Source: Streptococcus anginosus subsp. whileyi MAS624 (GTDB lineage Bacteria; Bacillota; Bacilli; Lactobacillales; Streptococcaceae). From it: a DNA stretch of 64,000 nucleotides. Both the position numbers and the translations under genes were made by a program. The notes under the pieces are model-generated. The model was given only the letters and a program-made list of their open reading frames with translations. It ran no database searches and was not told the origin of the DNA. Below are positions 48,872 to 58,690 of this stretch, in pieces. How positions within the stretch are numbered: position 1 is the stretch's first letter; each line of letters begins with the position of its first letter. Where the stretch lies: assembly GCF_000478925.1 (NCBI RefSeq), contig NZ_AP013072.1, positions 1,528,501 to 1,592,500 of the forward strand, read 5' to 3'.

Positions 48872-50410
48872 ATGCTTAAACACTTTATCTCAAAAAAGCT
48901 ATTAGTCATCTACTTTCTGTTTATCGTGCTGACATGGGTTGAGTCGGTCTTAAATCCTACCCTCGTTCGGATGATTATTGATAGTTTTCAAGCGAAAAAT
49001 TTAATGATTCTCTGGCAGACCTTGCTACTAGGAATTTTGGGAAATATCCTGATTCTCTTAGGTTTAGCAGGAAAACGTTATTACTATGCTAAGGTCATTG
49101 CTGATTTTAATAAGAAGCTAAAAGGAAAGATGTTTGCGGCTTTTCTTTATGACAATCAACTGTCAGATAAAGACATTCTTTCCGATTTAGAAAATGATGT
49201 GAAACAGATAGAAGAAAATTATGTAGAATCCACTTTGATTATCATTGGTTCTCTTGGTTTCACCTGCGTCTCTATCGTTTATGCTTTATTGACAAACTTC
49301 TGGCTAGGAGCCATTTTCATCATTTTCTATGCCATTCCAGCTCTATGCAGTGGAATTGGCTCCAAAAAACTAGATCGGCTATCTGAGAAAAAATCAACAG
49401 TCAATCAAGATTACATCTCCCTGCTGTCTAGTTTTATAGCTGGTTCTAGAGTGATCAAAAACTATCATAGCCAGACTTTCTTTTACACGATTTTTCAAAA
49501 GAAATTATTTAAGAATATGGAGCAGAATGTTCAGTTTGAAAAACAAAGAACGATAAACAATATTCTAATCAATACCATTGATGTGTTTTGCTCCGTTTTT
49601 CCCATTATTATTGGTGGCTTTATGACTTATTATGGCAAGCTGACTCCAGCTAGCTTTGTAGCAATTTATCTTGTCTCTTACAATATCGGCTATCAATTTC
49701 AAGAGCTATCTTATTTCATCAATACACAAAAATCCAGTAAGAATCTCTGTGATAAATACCAATTTTTAGCTGAAAGTAAGAACAGTGAGGAAAAAGTACT
49801 TATCAAGAATTGTTTTCCAATCCAATTTGAACGGGTTTCTTTCAGTCATCAAGGGAAAGTCATCCTCTCTGATTTTTCTTTCACCATTCATTCTGGAGAA
49901 AAAATTGCTATTATCGGTGAAAGCGGCAGTGGAAAAACGACTTTATTAAATTTACTATTTGGCTTTTTAAAACCCGATTCTGGACAAATTACCTTTAATG
50001 GAAAAGATTTGAACCCTGAAGCAAGACAACAAATCGGGTCTTACATTTTACAAGAAAGTCATTATTTTGATAACCTTTCTTTTTATGACAATATCAGTTT
50101 AGGTGAGCCCCTTCATTCTGAAAAGGTGAAAGAGATTTTAATCAAGGTACATCTTCTCTATCTAAAAGATAAAAAACAAATCAGCAATCAAACCTTATCC
50201 GGCGGCGAAAAACAACGATTAGAAATCGCTAGAAGTCTTTATCATGAGAAAGACTTTATTTTAGCAGATGAAGTAAAATCAAATCTAGATAGTCGAACAG
50301 CAAAGGAAATAGAAGATGTCTTATTTTCACTTCCACAAACGGTTATCGAAGTCATTCATCATTACTCAGATAAAACTCTAAAGCGCTATGATAAAGTGAT
50401 TGAATTATAA
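48872..50410 (+). CDS. ABC exporter with fused membrane and ATP-binding domains
   Basis: This 512-residue protein joins about six membrane segments (residues 1-290) to an ATP-binding domain. The ATP-binding part has Walker A GESGSGKTT near residue 350 and signature LSGGEKQRLEIARSL near residue 446. Walker B FILADEVKSNLD departs from the usual LLLDEATSALD but keeps the Asp and Glu, and the H-loop is EVIHHYSD. A homodimeric exporter for lipids, peptides or drugs is the default reading. No precursor-peptide or partner gene lies next to it. The membrane part is shorter than average. Confidence 0.82.
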   Translation: MLKHFISKKLLVIYFLFIVLTWVESVLNPTLVRMIIDSFQAKNLMILWQTLLLGILGNILILLGLAGKRYYYAKVIADFNKKLKGKMFAAFLYDNQLSDKDILSDLENDVKQIEENYVESTLIIIGSLGFTCVSIVYALLTNFWLGAIFIIFYAIPALCSGIGSKKLDRLSEKKSTVNQDYISLLSSFIAGSRVIKNYHSQTFFYTIFQKKLFKNMEQNVQFEKQRTINNILINTIDVFCSVFPIIIGGFMTYYGKLTPASFVAIYLVSYNIGYQFQELSYFINTQKSSKNLCDKYQFLAESKNSEEKVLIKNCFPIQFERVSFSHQGKVILSDFSFTIHSGEKIAIIGESGSGKTTLLNLLFGFLKPDSGQITFNGKDLNPEARQQIGSYILQESHYFDNLSFYDNISLGEPLHSEKVKEILIKVHLLYLKDKKQISNQTLSGGEKQRLEIARSLYHEKDFILADEVKSNLDSRTAKEIEDVLFSLPQTVIEVIHHYSDKTLKRYDKVIEL

Positions 50411-50423
50411 ATTTAAAAATAGT

Positions 50424-50456
50424 AAAAAATCGCAAGGATTTATCCCTGCGATCTTT
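50424..50456 (-). terminator. Terminator of alaS (works both ways)
   Basis: On the minus strand ATCGCAGGGA and TCCTTGCGAT pair around a short loop, followed by TTTTTT. It lies between the convergent exporter gene and alaS. Confidence 0.88.
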
Positions 50457-50472
50457 TGCTATTGCTTTTTCA

Positions 50473-53091
50473 TTACAATTTTTCTGGCACGGCTTTTAGT
50501 AACTCTTGAATAGCTGCTTGGTTGCTTCCGCCAGCCATAGCCATATCTGGTTTACCGCCACCACGACCATCTACAATTGGTGCTAATTCTTTAATTAAGT
50601 TACCAGCATGAATCTCCTTTGTCTTGCTAGCTACAAGGACATTGACTTTCTCACCAATAGCTGCCACAAGGACAAGAACATCTGAATAGTCTTTTTGTTT
50701 CCAAGTATCGGCAAACGTACGAAGGGCTCCAGCATCAGATACAGAAACTTGACTGGCAATAAAGCTACATCCGTTAACTTCGTGAACGTTCTTGAAAATT
50801 TCACCTGAAGCTGCGGCAGCTGCTTTTTCTTTCAGCTCAGCATTTTCTTTTTGCAATTGACGAAGTTGTTCTTGCAGGGCTTCAACTTTACGAGAAACTT
50901 CTTTCATTTGTGGAACTTTCAATGTCGTTGCAATAGCTTTCAAAGCATCTTCTTCCTCACGGTAAGCTTCAAATGCTTCTTTGCTGGTTACCGCAAGAAT
51001 GCGACGAGTTCCTGAGCCAATTCCCTCTTCTTTGATAATCTTGAAAAGACCAATTTCAGAAGTATTTTTCATGTGAGTACCGCCACACAACTCAATAGAG
51101 TAATCTCCAATTGTCACCACACGAACTTCTTTTCCGTATTTTTCTCCAAAGAGAGCCATCGCACCCATTTCTTTAGCCGTATCAATGTCTGTTTCAATCG
51201 TTTTGATGTCAATCGCTTCCCAAATTTTTTCATTAACTTCTTGCTCAATGCGACGTAGCTCTTCTGCTGTAACTGCTTGGAAATGAGTGAAGTCAAAACG
51301 AAGAAATTCTACTTCATTGAGAGAGCCCGCTTGCGTTGCGTGTTTGCCTAAAACATTGTGAAGAGCCGCATGAAGCAAGTGTGTTGCTGTGTGATTCTTC
51401 ATAACACGGTGACGACGATTGTGGTCAATTTCAAGCTTATATTCTTGGTTTAGCGTGAGTGGTGACACCACTTCTACCGTATGGAGCGGTTGTCCATTCG
51501 GCGCTTTTTGAACATCTACGACTTGTGCAACGAGATTGCCTGCAAGGTCAAAGATTTGTCCGTGGTCTGCTACTTGTCCGCCCATTTCAGCATAAAATGG
51601 CGTTTCTGCAAAAACGAGGTAAGCTTTACCAGAAGCCACTTCTTCTACTTCTTTATCATCTGCTACAATTGCAACCAACTTCGCAGATAAGGTTTCTTTT
51701 TCGTAGTTAAAATGACTTTCAACCGTGATATTTTGCAGCGTTTCATTTTGCATGCCCATAGAGCCACCTTTGACAACGCTAGCCCGTGCGCGTTCTTGTT
51801 GCTCTTTCATAGCAGCTTCAAAGCCTTCGCGGTCTACTGTCATACCAGCTTCTTCAGCAATTTCTTCGGTCAATTCTACTGGGAAACCATAGGTGTCGTA
51901 CAGTTTAAAGACATCCGTTCCTGAAATAACAGACTGTCCTTTTGCCTTTAACTCTTCTACAATGCTTTGTGCAAAGTGTTGACCTGAATGAAGCGTGCGA
52001 GCAAAGGATTCTTCTTCACTTTTAATGATTTTTTCGATAAAATCTTGCTTTTCAAGCACTTCTGGATAATAGCTTTCCATAATTTTTCCGACAGTTGGAA
52101 CAAGTTTGTAAAGGAAAGGCTCATTGATTCCTAATTTTTGACCATGCATCGAAGCACGACGGAGCAAGCGACGCAGAACATAGCCACGTCCTTCATTTCC
52201 TGGAAGCGCACCATCGCCAATAGCAAATGACAGAGAGCGGATATGGTCTGCAATGACCTTGAAGCTCATATTGTCACCATCTGGATTGTAATTCTTACCA
52301 GATAACTTCTCTACTTCACGAATAATCGGCATGAAAAGGTCTGTTTCAAAGTTGGTCTTTGCCCCTTGAATAACAGCTACAAGACGCTCTAGACCTGCAC
52401 CCGTATCAATATTTTTGTGAGGCAGCTCCTTGTATTCACTTCTTGGAACAGCTGGATCAGCATTGAATTGGGACAAAACAATATTCCAAATTTCAATATA
52501 ACGATCATTTTCAATATCTTCTGCAAGCAAACGAATTCCTTGATGTTCAGGGTCAAATGCTTCCCCACGGTCAAAGAAGATTTCTGTATCTGGTCCAGAA
52601 GGTCCTGCACCAATTTCCCAGAAATTGTCTTCAATTGGAATCAAATGACTTGGATCGACACCAACTGAAATCCAACGATTATAAGAATCATGATCATCTG
52701 GATAGTAAGTCATGTAGAGCTTGTCTTTTGGAAAATCAAACCACTCAGGACTAGTCAGGAGCTCAAAAGCCCATTCAATCGCTTCATCACGGAAATAATC
52801 ACCAATAGAAAAATTCCCCAGCATTTCAAACATGGTATGATGACGTGCTGTTTTTCCGACATTTTCAATGTCATTCGTCCGAATCGCTTTCTGCGCATTG
52901 GTAATCCGTGGATTTTCTGGAATAATGGTCCCGTCGAAATATTTCTTTAATGTTGCTACGCCAGAGTTAATCCAGAGTAGGGTCGGGTCATTGACTGGTA
53001 CTAGACTAACAGACGGTTCGACAGCATGACCTTTTGAGGCCCAAAAATCTAGCCACATTTGGCGTACTTGAGCACTTGATAATTGTTTCAT
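50473..53091 (-). CDS. alaS: Alanyl-tRNA synthetase
   Basis: This 872-residue class II synthetase charges tRNA-Ala. The N-terminal catalytic domain has [11 protein letters not shown] and NRDIxN-like parts, then [15 protein letters not shown] near residue 225. The editing domain zinc site includes [12 protein letters not shown] near residue 565 and [13 protein letters not shown] near residue 665. A C-terminal DHHA1/C-Ala domain ends [17 protein letters not shown]. The upstream LURP-one gene ends 54 bases before the ATG. I see no promoter in that gap, so both are probably transcribed from the T-box leader at 53816. Confidence 0.96.
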   Translation of the reverse strand: MKQLSSAQVRQMWLDFWASKGHAVEPSVSLVPVNDPTLLWINSGVATLKKYFDGTIIPENPRITNAQKAIRTNDIENVGKTARHHTMFEMLGNFSIGDYFRDEAIEWAFELLTSPEWFDFPKDKLYMTYYPDDHDSYNRWISVGVDPSHLIPIEDNFWEIGAGPSGPDTEIFFDRGEAFDPEHQGIRLLAEDIENDRYIEIWNIVLSQFNADPAVPRSEYKELPHKNIDTGAGLERLVAVIQGAKTNFETDLFMPIIREVEKLSGKNYNPDGDNMSFKVIADHIRSLSFAIGDGALPGNEGRGYVLRRLLRRASMHGQKLGINEPFLYKLVPTVGKIMESYYPEVLEKQDFIEKIIKSEEESFARTLHSGQHFAQSIVEELKAKGQSVISGTDVFKLYDTYGFPVELTEEIAEEAGMTVDREGFEAAMKEQQERARASVVKGGSMGMQNETLQNITVESHFNYEKETLSAKLVAIVADDKEVEEVASGKAYLVFAETPFYAEMGGQVADHGQIFDLAGNLVAQVVDVQKAPNGQPLHTVEVVSPLTLNQEYKLEIDHNRRHRVMKNHTATHLLHAALHNVLGKHATQAGSLNEVEFLRFDFTHFQAVTAEELRRIEQEVNEKIWEAIDIKTIETDIDTAKEMGAMALFGEKYGKEVRVVTIGDYSIELCGGTHMKNTSEIGLFKIIKEEGIGSGTRRILAVTSKEAFEAYREEEDALKAIATTLKVPQMKEVSRKVEALQEQLRQLQKENAELKEKAAAAASGEIFKNVHEVNGCSFIASQVSVSDAGALRTFADTWKQKDYSDVLVLVAAIGEKVNVLVASKTKEIHAGNLIKELAPIVDGRGGGKPDMAMAGGSNQAAIQELLKAVPEKL

Positions 53092-53145
53092 TTTCTTCTC
53101 CTTAAAACATTTCTCTAACTGATTTTTCTATTGCCCATGTGAGTT

Positions 53146-53628
53146 TTAAGAACTACTTTCAAGAGCTTCTACATAGTCAATAGCCACACACAATGAAATC
53201 ACTAAATCCGCATAGGCATCTTCATAAACTACAACTTGATAAGTGGACATCAGGTGCAAGAGTTCTTTTGAAATCTCTGCAATCACTTGTCCCTGCGCAT
53301 CCAGCAGACGAAATTCCAAATCCCAGATATTCCCCTCGATGCGCAGACCTAAGTTGTCAAATTCATATTTATCTCGTAAAAAAGTGAATTTTTTACGGAT
53401 ATAAAAACTCGAACCATTGCGCAATTGAATTTCAAATTGAGGTAAGACTGTTAGCACAGTCTTTTGAATTTGGCTGACCACTTCACCCTTGTCATCATAA
53501 ATCGTAAAAGTTTTGGGAATTTTTAAAAAGCTCCCCTCCACTTGATAATCAATGTTCCCACGATCATCTTTGATGTCAAATTTCTCACCACCAAAGCGAA
53601 ATTTTTGTTTTACAAGATAGGTCTTCAT
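53146..53628 (-). CDS. LURP-one-related (Tubby-like fold) protein
   Basis: This 160-residue protein has the LURP-one/Tubby-like pattern of short beta strands: MKTYLVKQKFRFGGEKFDIK, GSFLKIPKTFTIYD, RKKFTFLRDKYEF and GNIWDLEFRLLDAQGQVIAE. The function in bacteria is unknown; Tubby-like folds bind phosphoinositides in eukaryotes. The ATG at 53628 follows GAGGAA. Longer in-frame starts run back through the T-box leader and are not real. Its position between an Ala-type T-box and alaS is the interesting point. Confidence 0.8.
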   Translation of the reverse strand: MKTYLVKQKFRFGGEKFDIKDDRGNIDYQVEGSFLKIPKTFTIYDDKGEVVSQIQKTVLTVLPQFEIQLRNGSSFYIRKKFTFLRDKYEFDNLGLRIEGNIWDLEFRLLDAQGQVIAEISKELLHLMSTYQVVVYEDAYADLVISLCVAIDYVEALESSS

Positions 53629-53639
53629 AACGGTTCCTC

Positions 53640-53816
53640 GCAAAAAGACAAGTCCACTAGACGAAGGGCGAAAAACCGCGGTACCACCTTCATTCAATGA
53701 ACTTGTCATTCTCATTATGTATGCAATTTTTTCTTTGAGTAGCATGATTCTCGTTCTTACATGGCTTGCAGCACCGCCAATTCTCTGGGCTAAGAGGTCA
53801 AAAATCAATTCTCAAT
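53640..53816 (-). promoter_or_regulatory. T-box leader upstream of the LURP-one gene and alaS
   Basis: The minus strand has the T-box AAGGTGGTACCGCGG (53690-53675). A long terminator hairpin with GACAAGT (53707-53701) and ACTTGTC (53653-53647) is followed by TTTTT. The stem I region near 53745-53800 contains a GCT (53743-53741), a good alanine specifier candidate. This fits control of alaS by uncharged tRNA-Ala. Confidence 0.9.
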
Positions 53817-53822
53817 AGTCCT

Positions 53823-53851
53823 ATTATACTCACTTATGAGCTTTTCGTCAA
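53823..53851 (-). promoter_or_regulatory. Promoter of the T-box/alaS transcript
   Basis: The minus strand has TTGACG (53851-53846), a 17-base spacer and TATAAT (53828-53823). It sits immediately after the prsA stop codon, so it also lies in the 3' end region of that transcript. Confidence 0.88.
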
Positions 53852-53852
53852 C

Positions 53853-54791
53853 TTATTTTGATGAAGATGACGAGCTAGATGTTGAGTTGCTATCTGACTT
53901 GACATATTGTGAGAACAGATTTTGGAAAGCTTGATCTTTCACCTTAATATTGGCTGCTTGTAATTCTTTGGCAACAATTTTTTGAATAAAGGTGCGATCA
54001 TTTTGTTTTTGTGTCAAGATAACATTTTTCAGTTGTTTCTTGTAGTCTTTCCAGTTTGCTGATTTTTCAGATTTACTATTTAGTTTCACAATATAATAAC
54101 TTGAAGAATAAGTTGATGATTTAACGGTGATAACATCAGAAATACCATTTGCTTCAAGAGCAAAAGCAGCCTTTTTAACAGCATCTGGAACATCTGTTGA
54201 AGCCGAGTCAAACTTCACTTCGCCACCCTTATCTTTTGTCTTCTTATCTGTAGAATTTTCTTTGGCAATTTGTCCGAAATCAGCACCTTCGGCTTTTGCT
54301 TTTGCCAATATTTCTTTTGCTTTGTCTTGGTTATCTACTTTGATGATTTGAGCAGTCACTTCTGGTGTATAAGATTCGTATGCTTTTTTATAATTTGCAT
54401 CTGTCAATTCTTTTTCAGCTGCTTTTTTGACAACATATTCGACCAATTTATTGGTTCTGATTTGTTCACGATAAGTATCTTCCGTCAATCCTGCTCTTGC
54501 CAATACTTGTTGGAAAGCAGTTCCGTAAGTGCTCTTACTCTTATTGAACGTTTCATTGACTTCTTTTTCTGTAACATGTTTACCATAGCTCTTTTCAAAA
54601 ACTTCTTGAATGGTCATATTGAGAAGTACTTGTTGAGCGGCTGCATTATTTTTCACTTTGTTATAGAAATCATTGACAGTGATTGTATTTCCTTTCATTG
54701 TGATAATATCTTTACCACCAGCTTGCGAGCACGCCGCTAATGTTACAACTGACAAAAGCGTAATAGCTCCTGCTAGAATTTTTTTCTTCAT
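53853..54791 (-). CDS. prsA: Foldase lipoprotein PrsA
   Basis: This 312-residue peptidyl-prolyl isomerase helps fold secreted proteins at the outer face of the membrane. The signal peptide starts MKKKILAGAITLLSVVTLAA, and the lipobox Leu-Ala-Ala-Cys gives Cys21 as the lipidated residue. A parvulin-like domain covers about residues 140-240 (AKAEGADFGQIAKENSTDKK). The C terminus is low-complexity serine-rich. The gene has a putative -10 TACAAT near 54832 on the minus strand. The next promoter starts at once after its stop, and I see no terminator between. Confidence 0.93.
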   Translation of the reverse strand: MKKKILAGAITLLSVVTLAACSQAGGKDIITMKGNTITVNDFYNKVKNNAAAQQVLLNMTIQEVFEKSYGKHVTEKEVNETFNKSKSTYGTAFQQVLARAGLTEDTYREQIRTNKLVEYVVKKAAEKELTDANYKKAYESYTPEVTAQIIKVDNQDKAKEILAKAKAEGADFGQIAKENSTDKKTKDKGGEVKFDSASTDVPDAVKKAAFALEANGISDVITVKSSTYSSSYYIVKLNSKSEKSANWKDYKKQLKNVILTQKQNDRTFIQKIVAKELQAANIKVKDQAFQNLFSQYVKSDSNSTSSSSSSSK

Positions 54792-54897
54792 TATGAAAAC
54801 TCCTTTTTTTAATTCACTTTCTTATTGTACCATAAAATAGATTTAATATCTTAAATTTTTCTAAAAACTTGTTAATAATAAGAAAATCACAAATATC

Positions 54898-55581
54898 TCA
54901 TTTTTTTCGAATCATCAACAAACCATCACCAAGCGGTAATAAGGCAGCTGTTAAATCTGGATTATCAAGCGTTGCATCAAATAAGTTTTGCAAGCCACGA
55001 TAAATGGTTCTCTGACTTCGACGTACTTCTATTATATCCTTAGCAACATCTCCACCCTGGAAAACATCGTCTATGATGATAATTCCTCCCGAATCAAGGT
55101 GTTTCAGAACTTCCGGCAGAAAAACAACGTATTTGGACTTAGCAGAGTCCATAAAGACAAAGTCATAGCAATCTTTCAAATGAGGAAGAATATCCATTGC
55201 GTCACCTTCCAGCAATGTAATTTGCTTGCGCTTGTCAAACTTAGCAAAGTTCGCTTTAGAAAGAGCAATCATTTCTAGATTGCGATCAATCGTTGTAATT
55301 TGTGCTTGCGGTGCATGTTCGGCCATTAAAAGAGCTGAAAAGCCAATGGCTGTCCCAATTTCCAAAATCTTTTCAGGCTGTAAAGTTTCTAACAGAAAAC
55401 GAAAATAGGCAACTGTTTCGTGAGGAATAATGGGAATATTTTCTGCATGAGCAAAAGTTTCGAGCTCTTTTAAGGAGCCCGAAACTTGCTTTTGCCGTGT
55501 CCGCATAAAATCAACAATTTCTTCTTTGACAACGGGACGACGCATGTTGTGATTAGCATTTTTACTATAGGACTTGACCAT
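54898..55581 (-). CDS. O-methyltransferase (SAM-dependent, caffeoyl-CoA-type)
   Basis: This 227-residue protein has the SAM motif ILEIGTAIGFSALLMAEH near residue 75, then ITTIDRN, DFVFMDSAKSKYVVFLPEVL near residue 140 and GGIIIIDDVFQGG near residue 165. That is the class I fold of the tRNA-modifying or small-molecule O-methyltransferase 3 family (TrmR is a bacterial relative). The gene follows pepF by one base, an order conserved in streptococci. No role in competence is known to me despite its place behind coiA. Confidence 0.88.
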   Translation of the reverse strand: MVKSYSKNANHNMRRPVVKEEIVDFMRTRQKQVSGSLKELETFAHAENIPIIPHETVAYFRFLLETLQPEKILEIGTAIGFSALLMAEHAPQAQITTIDRNLEMIALSKANFAKFDKRKQITLLEGDAMDILPHLKDCYDFVFMDSAKSKYVVFLPEVLKHLDSGGIIIIDDVFQGGDVAKDIIEVRRSQRTIYRGLQNLFDATLDNPDLTAALLPLGDGLLMIRKK

Positions 55582-55582
55582 T

Positions 55583-57385
55583 TTATCCCAGTCCTAACTT
55601 TTCTACGAGTGCTTCAAATTCATCAAGACGACGTTCAAAAACTGCAAAGGCAGCATTGAGGTAGTCTTCTTTTTCCATATCTACACCAGCTTTTTTAATG
55701 ACATTCAGCGGATAATCAGAATTTCCTGCTTTCAAGTAGTTGAGATACTTCTCTTTATCTTCTTGCGTTCCGTTGACAATCTTATCTGCTAAGGCAGAAG
55801 CAGCTGAGAAACCAGTAGAATATTGGAATACATAATAATCATAGTAGAAATGCGGAATCCGTGCCCATTCGTATTGAATTTGTGGATTGTCTTCTTTCGT
55901 CAAACCATAATATTTTTCATTCAAATCTGCGTACAAATCATTCAAAAATTCACTCGTCAAGACTTGACCTTCTTGGTCAGCTTTGTGAATGGCATGTTCA
56001 AACTCGGCAAATTGAGTTTGGCGGAAAACAGTCCCACGGAAGCCATCTAAGAAATGATTCAGAATCGCAAAGCGGGTTTGATCGTCATCTACTTCTTCCA
56101 ATAATTTCTCCGTTAGGATATTTTCATTGGTCGTAGAAGCAATCTCAGCTAAGAAAATAGAATAATCTCCGTAAACGTACGGCTGTGTTTCACGAGTATA
56201 GCTGGAATGCATGCTGTGCCCCGTTTCATGAACCAGTGTGAAAAGATTGTCCAACGTATCTTGCCAGTTGAGCAACATAAAAGCATTGGTATCGTAAGAA
56301 CCGCCAGAATAAGCTCCTGAGCGTTTGCCTTGATTCTCATGAACATCAATCCAGCGCTCTGAAAAGGCCTTTTTCACTCGACTAAGATAATCATCTCCGA
56401 GAATCGCTAAAACTTCTTCTGCTTTTGTCAAAGCTTCTTCATAGGTAAATTTGTAATCTGCTTCTGACAATGGTGTATAGAGGTCGTACATTTTCAAATC
56501 AGAAAGGCCTAAAATCTTTGCACGTAGCGCAATATAGCGATGTAAGAGTGGCAAATGTTTGTTTACCGCAGACACTAAGCTATCATAAACACTTTCTGGA
56601 ATAAAGTTAGCAGACAAGGCAGCTTCACGCGCAGAAGAAAAATTACGAACTTTGGCATTGTAATTATGAACTTTAACATTCGTTTGGAGTGTCTTAGCAT
56701 AAGTGTGTTGGTATTGCTCATAGACGCTGTAAAGCGCTTCATAAGCTTCCTTGCGGACTGTACGATTTTTCGACTCCACTAAACTAATGTAATTTCCGTG
56801 CGTCAATTGCACTTCATTTCCTTCTTCGTCGTGCACGGTTGGAAAGACAATATCAGCATTGTCTAAGATTCCAAAAGTATCACCCGCAGCACTAAAAATT
56901 TCACCAGCTCCTGCTAACAATTCTTCCTCACGTTGAGAAAGAATGTGAGTTTTCTTTTGCAGCAGCTTATCAAAGAAGTGTTGATAGATTTTCAATTCGG
57001 GCTTTTCAGCTAAGAAAGTCTGATATTGCTCGTCTGTGATTGCCATAAATTCTGGTTCATAGAAAGCAAAAGTTTGTCCGAACTCGCTATAAATGGCCAT
57101 TCCTTTGGCTTGGTATTCTTGATATTTTGCCACGCGCGTATCTTGATCATTTTTCATGTGAGCATAGGAATAGAGCTTTTCTATGCGACGCATTAAGTCC
57201 AATTGGATTTCTGTTGTTTTTAAAAGGCTATCAGCCGAATCCAAAAGATGACCTGCTAAGCTGCTGGCTTCTTTTAATTCTTTTGAAACTTGACTTAACT
57301 CTGCCTCAAAAGCTTCATCTGTTGGGAAAATCGTTGTTAGGTCCCAAGTGTATTTTTCTTCAATTTCATTTCTTTGTTTTGCCAT
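55583..57385 (-). CDS. pepF: Oligoendopeptidase F
   Basis: This 600-residue cytosolic zinc metallopeptidase of family M3 hydrolyses short peptides. The zinc motif is [13 protein letters not shown] (HExxH) near residue 387, with the third ligand in [11 protein letters not shown] about 28 residues on. The N-terminal part is helical, as in PepF/PepB. The start is an ATG at 57385 behind GGAGG, and it overlaps the 3' end of coiA by 49 bases. The overlap suggests that it shares the competence-induced transcript. Confidence 0.93.
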   Translation of the reverse strand: MAKQRNEIEEKYTWDLTTIFPTDEAFEAELSQVSKELKEASSLAGHLLDSADSLLKTTEIQLDLMRRIEKLYSYAHMKNDQDTRVAKYQEYQAKGMAIYSEFGQTFAFYEPEFMAITDEQYQTFLAEKPELKIYQHFFDKLLQKKTHILSQREEELLAGAGEIFSAAGDTFGILDNADIVFPTVHDEEGNEVQLTHGNYISLVESKNRTVRKEAYEALYSVYEQYQHTYAKTLQTNVKVHNYNAKVRNFSSAREAALSANFIPESVYDSLVSAVNKHLPLLHRYIALRAKILGLSDLKMYDLYTPLSEADYKFTYEEALTKAEEVLAILGDDYLSRVKKAFSERWIDVHENQGKRSGAYSGGSYDTNAFMLLNWQDTLDNLFTLVHETGHSMHSSYTRETQPYVYGDYSIFLAEIASTTNENILTEKLLEEVDDDQTRFAILNHFLDGFRGTVFRQTQFAEFEHAIHKADQEGQVLTSEFLNDLYADLNEKYYGLTKEDNPQIQYEWARIPHFYYDYYVFQYSTGFSAASALADKIVNGTQEDKEKYLNYLKAGNSDYPLNVIKKAGVDMEKEDYLNAAFAVFERRLDEFEALVEKLGLG

Positions 57386-58368
57386 AAAATTTCCTCCGTC
57401 CTTCCTATTCTATCATAAATATTGCCAAAAATCTTTGCATAAAAAGCTGGAGGATAGAGAATTTGGAGATTTTTATTTTTTTCTTTTTCATAATAAGCTG
57501 AAAATTGCTGGTAATAAGGTGTGAGATCTTGAAAAATCTGGCAGAAAGAGCTGGCACGAACAGGTTGGACTTGCGGGTAAAAGTCACTAGCCGTTTTGGT
57601 CAATAAATTATCACCCGTTTGATACAATTCTGCTTGCCATTTCATCCATTTGGGCTGCTGATAGTAGAGCTGCTGGCGCACATAACTGCAAATATTTTTA
57701 TCTTCTTTTGCCAGAAAACTCGTCATTTCCTGCTTGCAGAATGGCTGACGAAAGATGTCTAAAAGGTTTCCTTTACCAAAAGCAAAATTTTTTTCCTTAT
57801 ACTGAACCTTGCCATGCAAATCTTCATGAATCAAGTATTTAAGCCTCAAAAGCTGTTGCTGTTCGTCTAATTCCCATAGATGAAAGCCCATATTTTGACT
57901 GAAATAGAGAAAGTCCTTTTGTAAATTGGTCAAGGAATCTTTCAGCCAAAGTTTCTTTCCCAAGAGCCAAAGGACGCGATAACCATGCTGACGATAACTG
58001 TCCGTACGCTCTTTTAAGCGTTTTTGACTAAGCGAGCTACACTGAACTTCAAGCGCAATTTGTTTTTCAACTAACAAATCTGCGATTTGCTGCAATTCTG
58101 GTAAATAAGCTTCTACTTGAATCGCATGATTGGATTTTCTAGCCCAAGTAAACAAAGCAGCTTTCAAATTCAAGTGTTCTGCGCTTTCATTTTCCGTATA
58201 AAAATGACATTCTTTTAAAGAAATATGAGCAAAATGCGGTCGCATCACCTTGCCATTTTTAAATCGCACCGCTTCCTTACAAGCCGGGCAGAGAAACCTA
58301 TCCAATGGATTTACCGTATCTTCCACAGCATTTAGCATTTTTCCGTTTTCCTGACAAGCCATTAACAT
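57337..58368 (-). CDS. coiA: Competence protein CoiA
   Basis: This 343-residue protein acts late in transformation and is needed for processing or recombination of incoming DNA. The N-terminal zinc-ribbon-like part has [17 protein letters not shown] and RPHFAHIS near residues 25-50. A nuclease-like (restriction endonuclease-type) core follows, with [20 protein letters not shown] and [20 protein letters not shown]. An exact com-box lies 27 bases before the ATG. A second ATG six bases further in is possible. The order coiA-pepF-methyltransferase-prsA matches the pneumococcal late competence operon. Confidence 0.92.
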   Translation of the reverse strand: MLMACQENGKMLNAVEDTVNPLDRFLCPACKEAVRFKNGKVMRPHFAHISLKECHFYTENESAEHLNLKAALFTWARKSNHAIQVEAYLPELQQIADLLVEKQIALEVQCSSLSQKRLKERTDSYRQHGYRVLWLLGKKLWLKDSLTNLQKDFLYFSQNMGFHLWELDEQQQLLRLKYLIHEDLHGKVQYKEKNFAFGKGNLLDIFRQPFCKQEMTSFLAKEDKNICSYVRQQLYYQQPKWMKWQAELYQTGDNLLTKTASDFYPQVQPVRASSFCQIFQDLTPYYQQFSAYYEKEKNKNLQILYPPAFYAKIFGNIYDRIGRTEEILWQNKEMKLKKNTLGT

Positions 58369-58394
58369 AGATTATTTTCCCCTTTTACTTAAAT

Positions 58395-58402
58395 TATTCG
58401 TA
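58395..58402 (-). promoter_or_regulatory. com-box (SigX/ComX promoter element) of coiA
   Basis: The minus strand reads TACGAATA, preceded by seven T. The match to the streptococcal com-box is exact, and it lies 27 bases before the coiA ATG. Confidence 0.9.
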
Positions 58403-58410
58403 AAAAAAGA

Positions 58411-58490
58411 GTGAGACAGAACTCATCTTAAAAATTTTAAGTTTTATCTCACCCCCGCAAGGTTGCTCAACAGTCTAGGAGACTGTTGAG
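58411..58490. repeat. Nested inverted repeats, possible dispersed intergenic element
   Basis: GTGAGA at 58411 pairs with TCTCAC at 58447. A second palindrome, CTCAACAGTCT-agg-AGACTGTTGAG at 58466-58490, is perfect over 11 bases and is framed by CACC and GGTG. The arrangement resembles short repeat elements found between genes in mitis-group genomes. Confidence 0.55.
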
Positions 58491-58636
58491 GTGGTGGATA
58501 AAGAAAAAAAGTTTTCGTCAAAAGTGCTCTTTCGAGCTTAAAAAGCAAAAAACGTTAAGACTTGCCTTACAAGCCCTAGCTAGCAACTACTTTGAGTAAG
58601 CAACTACTGTGTCCTTGGTTTATTGCACTATATAAA

Positions 58637-58671
58637 TTGAAGCTGGAGACTTTCGTTCCAGCTTCAAATTT
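58637..58671. terminator. Terminator-like hairpin after the cel PTS operon
   Basis: TTGAAGCTGGA and TCCAGCTTCAA form an 11-base stem with a short loop. The plus strand continues TTTTTT; on the minus strand the downstream tract is TTTATATA. It is the likely end of the PTS transcript. Confidence 0.65.
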
Positions 58672-58690
58672 TTTATAAGGGGAAACAAAA

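Larger units (their letters stand above)
58369..58690. other. Intergenic region between coiA and the cel PTS genes
   Basis: This 322-base stretch has no gene. It holds the coiA com-box, two inverted repeats (58411-58452 and 58466-58490), an AT-rich middle and a terminator hairpin at 58637-58667. Part of it looks like the dispersed intergenic repeat sequence seen in oral streptococci. Confidence 0.65.

Noticed and set aside
53629..53808. A longer N terminus for the LURP-one protein
   Set aside because: The extra codons are the T-box leader, which includes the terminator hairpin.
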